Shown: positions 14,503 through 21,962 of the stretch, piece by piece
How the letters are laid out: every line of letters starts with the position of its first letter
Numbering within the stretch: the stretch's first letter is position 1
Assembly (NCBI GenBank): GCA_046292445.1
Contig: JBKBQT010000029.1
Span: 1 to 27,625 of the forward strand
Length of the DNA: 27,625 nucleotides
Reading direction: 5' to 3'
From: CALIZF01 sp046292445
GTDB taxonomy: Bacteria > Pseudomonadota > Alphaproteobacteria > Rhodobacterales > Rhodobacteraceae
Program-made: the position numbers and the translations under genes
The notes under the pieces: generated by a model
What the model saw: only the letters and a program-made list of their open reading frames with translations
Told to the model about the DNA's origin: nothing
Databases searched by the model: none

Positions 14503-15054
14503 TTACCCCCCGACCGGCTCGACCACATCGCCGCGCGCCGCCAGCGCCGCGATCACCCGCTGTGCCATGGCGTCGATCGACAGGCCGGGCAGGCTGTCCA
14601 CGATCACATCGGCCAGCGCATAGACCGGCGCGCGCGCCTGCGCCAGTGCCGCGAGGGTGCCGCGTGGATCGGCCGTGCGCAACAACGGGCGGTGGCTGCG
14701 GTGGCGCACGCGCGACCAGAGCACCTCCACCTCGGCGCGCAGCCAGACCGACACCGCCCGCTCGGCGATCGCGGCGCGGTTCGCCGGCGACAGGAACGCG
14801 CCGCCCCCGGTCGAGAGCACCTGCGTCGGGCCGCGCAGCAGGCGGGCGAGCACCTCGGCCTCGCGGGCACGAAAGAACGCCTCGCCGTCGCGGGCAAAGA
14901 TCTCGGGGATCGTCATGTTGGCGGCACGCACGATCTCGTCGTCCGAATCGGTGAAGGCACAGCCGAGACTGCGGGCGAGTTGCGTGCCCACCGCCGTCTT
15001 GCCTGCCCCCATCATGCCCACGAGCACGACCGATTTCCGCAACCGCCACGACAC
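14503..15054 (-). CDS. aroK: Shikimate kinase
   Basis: A 183-residue kinase making shikimate 3-phosphate. Walker A GMMGAGKT (13-20), shikimate ligands D36 and D38 region (TDSDDE), R62 in AFFRAREAEV, GGGA (83-86) and the lid RHRSHRPLL are all present. The start is not certain. GTG 15054 gives the expected VSWRLRKSVVLVGMMG; ATG 15123 would add 23 residues (MWPFVQLHAIR...) with no ribosome site and no family match, so I chose the GTG. First gene of aroK-aroB and divergent from the small membrane protein gene at 15201. Confidence 0.94.
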   Translation of the reverse strand: MSWRLRKSVVLVGMMGAGKTAVGTQLARSLGCAFTDSDDEIVRAANMTIPEIFARDGEAFFRAREAEVLARLLRGPTQVLSTGGGAFLSPANRAAIAERAVSVWLRAEVEVLWSRVRHRSHRPLLRTADPRGTLAALAQARAPVYALADVIVDSLPGLSIDAMAQRVIAALAARGDVVEPVGG

Positions 15055-15105
15055 CTGGGCCGCGCCTACCCTCTGGCCTTGTGTTCCGGGTCTAATGGCG
15101 TGAAG

Positions 15106-15134
15106 TTGAACAAAAGGCCACATAGAAATGCTAG
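15106..15134 (+). promoter_or_regulatory. Possible promoter of the plus-strand xerD gene run
   Basis: TTGAAC (15106-15111), 17 nt, then TGCTAG (15129-15134). The -35 is good and the -10 is weak. The stretch 15085-15135 is locally AT-richer than its surroundings, as expected between the divergent aroK and the gene at 15201. Confidence 0.35.
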
Positions 15135-15200
15135 GGTCACCCCGGACGGCATGCCGGGCGGGTTGGGCACGGCAACGGGCAGAAAGGCCGGGGCAGGCAG

Positions 15201-15338
15201 ATGCGAACGATCAAGGGTCTGGCGGTGCTGCTGGTGCTCGCTGCGGCGGGGCTGGCCGGCTATGCCTATTTCGGCGACATGACGGCGCCGGAACGCGAGA
15301 TCACCATCGAGGTCTCGCCCCCTGCGGCAGGGGGCTAG
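15201..15338 (+). CDS. 45-residue membrane-anchored peptide, unknown function
   Basis: ATG 15201 to TAG 15336-15338. The product has a basic start (MRTIKG), one hydrophobic segment (about residues 7-23, LAVLLVLAAAGLAGYAY) and a short acidic or polar tail (FGDMTAPEREITIEVSPPAA), so it should sit in the inner membrane with the tail in the periplasm. The frame has the same GC-rich codon pattern as its neighbours, and the next gene starts only 3 bases after its stop. I recall similar short proteins with a YAYxGD motif at this place in other Rhodobacterales, which supports a real gene. Function unknown. Confidence 0.7.
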   Translation: MRTIKGLAVLLVLAAAGLAGYAYFGDMTAPEREITIEVSPPAAGG

Positions 15339-15341
15339 GCA

Positions 15342-16895
15342 ATGCCCACGGCCAAGCCGCACCGCGCCCGCCGGGTCTCGCGCGCGACGACGGCCGTGGT
15401 GCTGACGCTGGCACTTGGCGCCGGGCCGGCAACGGCGCAGGGGCCGCTTTCGGCGATCGACTGGCTGTCGAGATCGGTGGCCACGCCCGGGGCCGCGGCG
15501 GCCGCCGCGCCGCCCGGCGGCTCGCCGGTCGATGCCGTTGCGGTGATGCCGCTCGACGCTGTGGCGCGCGACGGGGCGGGTGTCGGCGCGCCGGCCGACA
15601 TCGGCCTGCCCCGCCGGATCTGGGGCGCGACCCCGGCCGACGACCTTATCGCCCTGATTTCGGCCGAGCGGCTCGAGGCGTTGCCGGCCCTGCGCAGCCT
15701 GTTCGTGACCCTGCTGCTCACGGCTTTCGATCCGCCGCTCGATGCCGGGCCGGGCGAGCGGTTCCTGCTGGCACGGATCGACAAGCTGCTCGACATGGCC
15801 GCGCTCGAGGCGGCCGAGGCGCTGATCGCGGCGGCGGGCGAGCCGACGGCCGAATTGATCCGCCGCCGCTTCGACATCGCCTTGCTGCTGGGCACCGAGG
15901 ATGCGGCCTGCGAGGCGCTGCGCGCCGCGCCGGGCATCGATGCGACCTATCCGACGCGGGTGTTCTGCCTGGCCCGGGGGGGCGACTGGCAGGCGGCGAG
16001 CCTGACGCTCGAGACCGCGCGGGCGCTCGGGCAGGTGACGGCGGCCGATGATGCGCTGCTCGAGCGGTTTCTCGACCCCGAACTGGCCGAAGAGGGCGAT
16101 CCGCTGCCCGTGCCCGACCGCCCGACGCCGCTTGCGCTGCGGCTGTTCGAGGCGATCGGCGAGCCGCTGCCGACCACCGGCCTGCCGCTGGCCTTCGCCC
16201 ATGCGGATCTCAGGATGACGACAGGGTGGAAGGGCCGGCTCGATGCGGGCGAGCGGCTGGCGCGGGCCGGGGCGCTGGACGCGGCGCTTCTGCACGCGCT
16301 TTATGTCGAGCGGCGCCCGGCGGCCTCGGGCGGGGTCTGGGACAGGGTGCGGGCGGTGCAGCGGCTCGACGCGGCGCTGGCGGCGCGGGATGCGGCCCGC
16401 ATCGCCGAGGCGCTGCCGCAGGCCTGGGACGCGATGCAGCAGGCCGAGATCGAGGTGCCCTTTGCCGTGCACTATGCCCCCGCGCTGCGCGCCGTGCCGC
16501 TGGACGGCCCGGCCGGGCGCCTCGCGTTCCGCATCGCGCTGCTGGCCGGCGAGGCCGCGCCGCTGCCCGCCGGCGCAGGGCCCGAGGAGGCGTTTCTGGC
16601 CGGCCTCGCCCGCGGCGAGATGGCCGGGCTGACTGCACCCGACAGCCTCGGGCGGGCAATCGCACCGGCCTTTGCGGCCGATCCCGCAGCGCTTCTGTCG
16701 CTGCGGATGCGCGGCCTGCTTGATGACGACCGGCTGGGCGAGGCGATCCTGCTGGCGATGGAGCGTGTGGCCGAGGGCGCGGCGGGCGACCGGCGGGGCG
16801 TGACCGAGGGGCTGGCGGCGCTGCGGGTCGTGGGGCTCGACGGCGTGGCGCGGCAGGCGGCGTTGCAGCTGATGCTGCTCGACCGGCGGGGTTGA
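15342..16895 (+). CDS. Conserved exported protein of unknown function (517 aa)
   Basis: A 517-residue protein with a long basic N-region (MPTAKPHRARRVSRA), a hydrophobic core (TTAVVLTLALGAGPATA) and a likely signal peptidase site after A32, then a low-complexity A/P/G linker. From about residue 85 to the end it is nearly all alpha-helical, with leucine/alanine-rich helices in pairs (ALEAAEALIAAAGEPTAELI, ALLSLRMRGLLDDDRLGEAI), suggesting a helical solenoid like TPR-type arrays. No catalytic motif or cysteine pattern stands out. Start ATG 15342 lies 3 bases after the small membrane peptide gene; the AGGGGG of the upstream gene end can act as ribosome site. It is followed 4 bases later by xerD. 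I recall this protein next to xerD in other Rhodobacterales. A scaffold role in the envelope is only a guess. Confidence 0.85.
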   Translation: MPTAKPHRARRVSRATTAVVLTLALGAGPATAQGPLSAIDWLSRSVATPGAAAAAAPPGGSPVDAVAVMPLDAVARDGAGVGAPADIGLPRRIWGATPADDLIALISAERLEALPALRSLFVTLLLTAFDPPLDAGPGERFLLARIDKLLDMAALEAAEALIAAAGEPTAELIRRRFDIALLLGTEDAACEALRAAPGIDATYPTRVFCLARGGDWQAASLTLETARALGQVTAADDALLERFLDPELAEEGDPLPVPDRPTPLALRLFEAIGEPLPTTGLPLAFAHADLRMTTGWKGRLDAGERLARAGALDAALLHALYVERRPAASGGVWDRVRAVQRLDAALAARDAARIAEALPQAWDAMQQAEIEVPFAVHYAPALRAVPLDGPAGRLAFRIALLAGEAAPLPAGAGPEEAFLAGLARGEMAGLTAPDSLGRAIAPAFAADPAALLSLRMRGLLDDDRLGEAILLAMERVAEGAAGDRRGVTEGLAALRVVGLDGVARQAALQLMLLDRRG

Positions 16896-16899
16896 CAGG

Positions 16900-17832
16900 A
16901 TGGACGCGGCCGAAGCGGCCCCCATGCCGCGGTGGATCGCCACGTTCCTCGCCGATGCGGCGGCGGCGCGGGACGCGGCGCGCAACACGCAGCTTGCCTA
17001 TGGGCGCGATCTGACGGATTTCGCCGGCTGGCTGGCGGCGCGCGGGGGGCATTTCGCCACCGCGACACGAACCGACATCGAGGCCTATCTCGTCGCGCAG
17101 GAGGCCGCGGGCCTTGCCCGCGCGACGCGGGCGCGCCGGCTTGCCGCGATCCGGGCGCTCTACCGATTTGCCCATGGCGAGGGATGGCGCGCCGACGACC
17201 CGGCGATCCGCATCGCCGGACCGTCCCGGCAGCGCAGCCTGCCGGGCACGCTGACCGAGGCCGAGGTCGCCGCCCTGCTGGCGGCGGCGCGGGCGCATGG
17301 CCGGGCCGAGGACCGCCCGCGCAACACCTGCCTGATGGAGCTGCTCTATGCCACCGGCCTCAGGGTGACCGAACTCGTGTCGCTTCCCGTGGCGGCGGCG
17401 CGGGGCGATCCGGCGATGATCCTCGTGCGCGGCAAGGGCGGGCGCGAGCGGATGGTGCCGCTCGGCCCGCCCGCCCGGACGGCGCTGGCGGCCTGGCTGA
17501 AGCTGCGCGATGCGCGCGAGGCGCAGGCCCGTGTTCGCTCGCGGTTCCTCTTTCCCGGGCCGGGCAAGGACGGCCACCTGACGCGCGTGGCGTTCCACAG
17601 CCTTGTCAAGGACCTTGCCCTTGCCGCCGGTCTTGACCCCGGCCGGGTCAGCCCGCATACCCTGCGCCATGCCTTTGCCACCCATCTGCTTGCCCATGGG
17701 GCGGATCTGCGCGTGATCCAGACGCTGCTCGGCCATGCCGACATCACGACGACCGAGATCTATACCCATGTCCTCGAGGATCGCCTGCGCGATCTCGTGC
17801 TGACGCATCATCCGCTGGCCCGCGACGACTGA
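16900..17832 (+). CDS. xerD: Site-specific tyrosine recombinase (XerD-type)
   Basis: A 310-residue tyrosine recombinase with the N-terminal SAM-like core-binding domain (about 10-100) and the catalytic domain (about 115-305). All catalytic residues are seen: R155 (ATGLRVTEL), K179 (RGKGGRERMVPL), H253 and R256 (SPHTLRHAFATHLL), H279 (LLGHADITTTEIYTH) and nucleophile Y288. With its XerC partner it resolves chromosome dimers at dif. Length, the HTLRHAFATHLLAHGADLR block and the housekeeping context indicate XerD and not a phage or integron integrase; XerC cannot be fully excluded. Start ATG 16900 is 4 bases after the upstream stop. Confidence 0.93.
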   Translation: MDAAEAAPMPRWIATFLADAAAARDAARNTQLAYGRDLTDFAGWLAARGGHFATATRTDIEAYLVAQEAAGLARATRARRLAAIRALYRFAHGEGWRADDPAIRIAGPSRQRSLPGTLTEAEVAALLAAARAHGRAEDRPRNTCLMELLYATGLRVTELVSLPVAAARGDPAMILVRGKGGRERMVPLGPPARTALAAWLKLRDAREAQARVRSRFLFPGPGKDGHLTRVAFHSLVKDLALAAGLDPGRVSPHTLRHAFATHLLAHGADLRVIQTLLGHADITTTEIYTHVLEDRLRDLVLTHHPLARDD

Positions 17833-17836
17833 CCCG

Positions 17837-19138
17837 ATGAACCCTGCCGCAATCGATGCCGCCTTCTGGCTGACCGCCGCCGCGATCCTCGGGCTGCTGG
17901 TGTTGTCGGGGTTCTTCTCGGGATCGGAAACCGCGCTGACCGCCGCTTCGCGCGCCAAGCTGCGCGGCCAGGCCGACCGCGGGTCGGCCGGGGCGCGCAC
18001 CGCGCTCGAGGTCACCGAGGACAGCGAGAAGATGATCGGCGCGATCCTTCTGGGCAACAACGTCGTCAACATCCTCGCGGCCAGCCTTGCGACCGCGCTG
18101 CTGACGCGGGTGTTCGGCGATGGCGGCGTGGCGCTGGCGACGCTGGCGATGACACTGCTGGTGCTGATCTTCGGCGAGGTGTTGCCCAAGACCTATGCCA
18201 TCGCCAACCCCGAACCGGTCGCATTGCGCGTGGCGCCGGTGATCCGCGTGCTGATCCTCGTGTTCGCGCCGGTGGTGTCGGTGGTGCGGGCGCTGGTGCG
18301 CGGCATCCTGCGCCTGTTCGGGGTGCGCACCGATCCGGCGGCGAACCTGCTGGCGATCCGGGAAGAGATCATGGGCGCGATCACCCTCGGCCACGAGGAG
18401 GGCGCAGTGCTCAAGGAGGACCGCGACCGCCTGCTCGCCACGCTCGATCTGAGCGACCGGACGGTGGAGGAGGTGATGCGCCACCGCAGCCAGATCGAGA
18501 TGATCGACGCCGAGGACCCGCCCGAGAAGATCGTGAGCCAGATCCTTGCCTCGCCCCATTCCCGCCTGCCGATCTATCGCGGCAACGAGGAGGACATCGT
18601 CGGCGTGATCCACTCCAAGGACCTGCTGCGCGAGCTTGACCGCGTGCTGCGCGGCGAGGACGGCAAGGCGGGCAGCATCGCCGACATCGACGTGCTGAAG
18701 GTCGCGCGCAAACCCTATTTCGTGCCCGAGACGACCGACCTCGACGACCAGATGCGCCAGTTCCTCAAACGGCGCACGCATTTCGCGCTGGTGGTGGACG
18801 AATACGGTTCGCTTCGGGGGCTCATCACGCTCGAGGACATCATCGAGGAAATCGTCGGCGACATCACCGACGAATTCGACGTCACCGGCGAGGCGGCCCC
18901 CAAGCGCAACGAGGCGGGCGATTACATCATCGACGGCGCGATGAGCATCCGCGACATCAACCGCGCGCTCGACTGGAACCTGCCCGACGACGAGGCGAAC
19001 ACGGTCGCGGGGCTGGTGATCCACGAGGCGCAGACGATCCCGAACGAGGGGCAGGTGTTCTCGTTTCACGGCTTCCGCTTCGAGGTCGTCCAGCGGCGCG
19101 AGAACCGGATCACCCGGCTCAAGGTGCGGCCGCTGTGA
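17837..19138 (+). CDS. CorC/HlyC-family protein with CNNM and CBS domains
   Basis: A 433-residue inner-membrane protein. Residues about 8-195 are a CNNM (DUF21) domain with three or four membrane helices and the signature SGFFSGSETALTAASRAKLR. Two CBS domains follow (about 210-330, VEEVMRHRSQIEMID and HFALVVDEYGSLRGLITLED), then a CorC_HlyC domain to the end (DYIIDGAMSIRDINRALDW, EGQVFSFHGFRFEVVQRREN). Relatives are linked to magnesium/cobalt efflux and called haemolysins in old annotations; CNNM/CorC proteins act as Mg2+ exporters controlled by ATP binding to CBS. Start ATG 17837 is 4 bases after xerD, and its end overlaps the next gene (GTGA). Ion specificity is inferred from the family. 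Confidence 0.93.
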   Translation: MNPAAIDAAFWLTAAAILGLLVLSGFFSGSETALTAASRAKLRGQADRGSAGARTALEVTEDSEKMIGAILLGNNVVNILAASLATALLTRVFGDGGVALATLAMTLLVLIFGEVLPKTYAIANPEPVALRVAPVIRVLILVFAPVVSVVRALVRGILRLFGVRTDPAANLLAIREEIMGAITLGHEEGAVLKEDRDRLLATLDLSDRTVEEVMRHRSQIEMIDAEDPPEKIVSQILASPHSRLPIYRGNEEDIVGVIHSKDLLRELDRVLRGEDGKAGSIADIDVLKVARKPYFVPETTDLDDQMRQFLKRRTHFALVVDEYGSLRGLITLEDIIEEIVGDITDEFDVTGEAAPKRNEAGDYIIDGAMSIRDINRALDWNLPDDEANTVAGLVIHEAQTIPNEGQVFSFHGFRFEVVQRRENRITRLKVRPL

Positions 19139-20214
19139 TCCTCGCCGGGCTGCGCGTGGTCGAGATCGAGGCGCTCGGGCCGGCGCCCTTCGCGGCGATG
19201 TGGCTGGCCGATCTCGGTGCGGATGTGACGGTGATCCATCGCCCCTCCCCGCCGCTGCCCGGCTTTCCCGACCCGAGCCCGCTCGACCGCGGCAAGCGGT
19301 CGGTGGTGCTCGACCTCAAGCGGCCGGGCGACCTCGCCGTGGCGCGGGGCCTGATCGCGGCGGCCGATGTGCTGATCGAGGGGATGCGGCCGGGGGTGAT
19401 GGAACGGCTCGGCCTCGGCCCGGCCGAGGCCCATGCGCTCAACCCCGCGCTGGTCTACGGGCGGATGACCGGCTGGGGACAGGACGGGCCGCTGGCGCAG
19501 CGGGCGGGGCATGACCTTGCCTATCTCGCCCGGTCCGGGGCGGCCTGGTATGCCTCGCCGCCCGGCCAGCCGCCCTTTCCGCCGCCGACGCTGCTGGGCG
19601 ACATGGGCGGCGGGGCGGCCTATCTGGTCGTCGGCATTCTGGCGGGCGTGATCGCGGCGCGGGCGACCGGGCGCGGAACGGTGGTCGATGCCGCCATCGT
19701 GGACGGCTCGGCGCATCTGATGGCGCTGCTGATGGCGCTGCGGGCCGGGGGGGCCTTTGGCGAGGCGCGGGGGACGAGCCTGCTCGACGGCCCGCCATGG
19801 TCGCGCTGCTATGCCTGCGCCGACGGCTGGATGGCGGTGCAGGCGCTCGAGCCGCCGTTCTACCGCGCGCTGCTGGACGGCCTGGGGCTTGCCCATGATC
19901 CGCAGATGCAGGCGCAACATGACGCGGCGCTCTGGCCGGCGCAGGCCGCGCGGCTTGCCGCCGTGTTCGCGACCCGCAGCCGGGCCGAATGGGACGCGGT
20001 GCTTTCGGGCACCGACGCCTGCGCCGCGCCGGTCTGGTCGCCGGACGAGGCCGCGCGCGACTCGCACCTCGCCGCCCGCGGAACCTGGGCCCGGCGGGAC
20101 GGCGCGCTGGCCCCGGCCCCTGCCCCGCGGTTCGACGGCGCAGCGCCCGCGCCGGGCCCCGCGCCGCGCCGCGGCGAACAGGACGCGGCGATCCGGGCGG
20201 CCTTTGGCGCCTGA
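19135..20214 (+). CDS. CaiB/BaiF family protein, alpha-methylacyl-CoA racemase-like
   Basis: A 359-residue class III CoA-transferase fold. The catalytic residues of bacterial alpha-methylacyl-CoA racemase (His126, Asp156 and Glu241 in the mycobacterial enzyme) have clear counterparts: H126 in AGHDLAYLARSG, D156 in LLGDMGGGAAYLVVGILAG and E239 in QALEPPFYRALL. This favours epimerisation of 2-methyl-branched acyl-CoAs over CoA transfer. Other blocks: ADLGADVTVIHRP and DRGKRSVVLDLKRPGD. The C-terminal tail is low-complexity. Start GTG 19135 overlaps the corC stop as GTGA, so it is probably translated by coupling although the functions are not obviously related. The exact acyl-CoA is unknown. Confidence 0.88.
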   Translation: MILAGLRVVEIEALGPAPFAAMWLADLGADVTVIHRPSPPLPGFPDPSPLDRGKRSVVLDLKRPGDLAVARGLIAAADVLIEGMRPGVMERLGLGPAEAHALNPALVYGRMTGWGQDGPLAQRAGHDLAYLARSGAAWYASPPGQPPFPPPTLLGDMGGGAAYLVVGILAGVIAARATGRGTVVDAAIVDGSAHLMALLMALRAGGAFGEARGTSLLDGPPWSRCYACADGWMAVQALEPPFYRALLDGLGLAHDPQMQAQHDAALWPAQAARLAAVFATRSRAEWDAVLSGTDACAAPVWSPDEAARDSHLAARGTWARRDGALAPAPAPRFDGAAPAPGPAPRRGEQDAAIRAAFGA

Positions 20215-20236
20215 TCGGCCGATTGGGCCAGTTTCC

Positions 20237-20265
20237 TTGACGTATCGGGGGGTTTGGGCTATGTC
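20237..20265 (+). promoter_or_regulatory. Promoter of rhlE
   Basis: TTGACG (20237-20242), 17 nt spacer, TATGTC (20260-20265): the best-looking sigma-70 promoter on the plus strand of this window. A start near 20272 leaves a leader of about 115 nt before the ATG at 20386. Confidence 0.65.
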
Positions 20266-20279
20266 CGCGCCGAGGTGTG

Positions 20280-20357
20280 CGGGCAGTCTGCCCGTGCGCG
20301 CTGATGCCGGGGCGCGAGGGTTTGATGCGTCCCATGAACCGGCGGCCCGATGCCGCC
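20280..20357 (+). promoter_or_regulatory. Structured 5' leader of rhlE
   Basis: Two perfect stems lie in the leader. CGGGCA-gtc-TGCCCG (20280-20294) has 6 bp and can extend with G-T pairs. GGCGGC-ccgat-GCCGCC (20341-20357) has 6 bp and ends 28 bases before the start codon, near but not over the ribosome site. Long structured leaders are common in cold-induced DEAD-box helicase genes; such control here is inference. Confidence 0.4.
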
Positions 20358-20385
20358 CACCGGGACCTACCCAACAAGGACGCGC

Positions 20386-21885
20386 ATGACTTCGTTTTCC
20401 GATCTCAACCTCGACCCCCGTGTCCTTCAGGCGGTCGTCGAGACAGGCTATACCACCCCGACCCCGATCCAGGAACAGGCCATCCCCCCCGCGCTTGCCG
20501 GGCGCGATGTGCTTGGCATCGCGCAGACGGGCACCGGCAAGACGGCCGGCTTCACCCTGCCGATGATCACGCTTCTTGCCAACGGCCGGGCGCGGGCGCG
20601 CATGCCGCGCAGCCTCGTGCTCGCCCCGACGCGGGAACTCGCGGCGCAGGTCGCCGAAAGCTTCGAGACCTATGCCAAATATACCAAGCTGACCAAGGCC
20701 CTGCTGATCGGCGGCGTAAGCTTCAAGGAACAGGATCTGCTGATCGACCGCGGCGTTGACGTTCTGATCGCCACGCCCGGCCGGCTGCTCGACCACCACG
20801 AGCGGGGCAAGCTGCTGCTGACCGGCGTGCAGATCATGGTGGTGGACGAGGCCGACCGGATGCTCGACATGGGGTTCATCCCCGATATCGAGCGCATCTT
20901 CCAGCTGACCCCCTTCACCCGCCAGACGCTGTTCTTCAGCGCCACCATGGCGCCCGAGATCGAGCGGATAACCAACACCTTCCTGTCCAGCCCCGCGCGG
21001 ATCGAGGTGGCCCGCGCCGCGACGACCTCGATCACCATCGAGCAGAGGCTGGTGCAGTTCACGCCCTCGCGCCGCGATCAGGCCTTTGGCGAGAAGCGCG
21101 CCATGCTCCGCGCGCTCATCACCGCCGAGGGCGAGGCCTGCACCAACGCCATCGTGTTCTGCAACCGCAAGATGGATGTCGATGTCCTTGCCAAGTCGCT
21201 GAAGGCGCACGGGTTCAACGCCGCGCCGATCCACGGCGATCTCGACCAGTCGGTGCGCACCAAGACGCTCGACGATTTCCGCGACGGGCGGCTGCGACTG
21301 CTCATCGCCTCGGACGTGGCGGCGCGCGGGCTCGACATTCCGGCGGTCAGCCATGTGTTCAACTTCGACGTGCCGTCCCATGCCGAGGATTACGTGCACC
21401 GCATCGGCCGGACCGGGCGCGCGGGGCGGTCGGGCGTGTCGATCACCATCGCCACCCCGTCGGACGAGAAATACCTCGCCGGGATCGAGGCGCTCATCAA
21501 GCAGCCGATCCCGCGGGTCGAGGCGCCGGCCGTGACCTTCGACGACAGCCCCGACCGCGGCCAGCACCGCCAGCCGCGTTCGCGCCACCAGCCCCGGCCC
21601 GAGCGCGAGGATCGGCCGCGCCGCGAGGACCGTCCCCGTGACGAGGCCCCGCGCGCCGAGCCCCCGGCCGACCCGGTCGCCGCCGACACCCCGCTGCCGC
21701 CGCGCCGCGACGACCGGCGCGAGCCGCGCCGCGAAGACCGTCCCCGTGATGACCGCCCGCGCGACGACCGCCGGCGCGAGCCGCGCCGCGACGATCACCG
21801 CCAGGACAATCCGGTGGTCGGCATGGGCGACCACGTCCCCGATTTCATCCTGCGCAGCTTTGCCGCCGTCGGCGCGGGCGAGTGA
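20386..21885 (+). CDS. rhlE: DEAD-box ATP-dependent RNA helicase, RhlE-like
   Basis: A 499-residue DEAD-box helicase that remodels RNA in ribosome assembly and mRNA decay. Motifs in order: Q motif GYTTPTPIQEQAI (21-33), motif I AQTGTGKT (46-53), PTRELAAQV (81-89), TPGRLLD, DEAD in VVDEADRMLDMGF (154-157), SAT in FFSATMAPEI (185-187), ASDVAARGLDIP and HRIGRTGRAG. From about residue 390 the tail is disordered and highly charged, with RRED/RPRDD-type repeats, then a conserved-looking end VGMGDHVPDFILRSF. Start ATG 20386 has AAGGA five bases upstream; an in-frame ATG at 20350 lacks one. Own promoter; convergent with rnj. A shared job with RNase J in RNA turnover is plausible but not shown. Confidence 0.95.
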   Translation: MTSFSDLNLDPRVLQAVVETGYTTPTPIQEQAIPPALAGRDVLGIAQTGTGKTAGFTLPMITLLANGRARARMPRSLVLAPTRELAAQVAESFETYAKYTKLTKALLIGGVSFKEQDLLIDRGVDVLIATPGRLLDHHERGKLLLTGVQIMVVDEADRMLDMGFIPDIERIFQLTPFTRQTLFFSATMAPEIERITNTFLSSPARIEVARAATTSITIEQRLVQFTPSRRDQAFGEKRAMLRALITAEGEACTNAIVFCNRKMDVDVLAKSLKAHGFNAAPIHGDLDQSVRTKTLDDFRDGRLRLLIASDVAARGLDIPAVSHVFNFDVPSHAEDYVHRIGRTGRAGRSGVSITIATPSDEKYLAGIEALIKQPIPRVEAPAVTFDDSPDRGQHRQPRSRHQPRPEREDRPRREDRPRDEAPRAEPPADPVAADTPLPPRRDDRREPRREDRPRDDRPRDDRRREPRRDDHRQDNPVVGMGDHVPDFILRSFAAVGAGE

Positions 21886-21907
21886 CCGCATCACGGTGAC
21901 GCGGCCC

Positions 21908-21931
21908 GGCGGCCCGGCCGGCCGGGCCGCC
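21908..21931. terminator. 24-bp perfect GC palindrome between rhlE and rnj
   Basis: GGCGGCCCGGCC at 21908-21919 is followed directly by its exact reverse complement at 21920-21931. It lies 23 bases after the rhlE stop and 32 bases before the rnj stop, between convergent genes. The fold is equally strong in both transcripts (with a few central bases forming the loop). There is no U-tract, so it is a candidate bidirectional 3'-end structure, not a proven terminator. Confidence 0.5.
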
Positions 21932-21962
21932 CCCCCCGGCCGCCCCGCACGGGCCGCGGCGC

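Noticed and set aside
15055..15123. A 23-residue N-terminal extension of shikimate kinase from ATG 15123
   Set aside because: No ribosome site, no family match, and it would fill the divergent promoter region; GTG 15054 fits the family start.
16900..17832. Tyrosine recombinase as the integrase of a genomic island
   Set aside because: It has XerD length and motifs and lies among housekeeping genes; no att repeats and no mobile genes are nearby.
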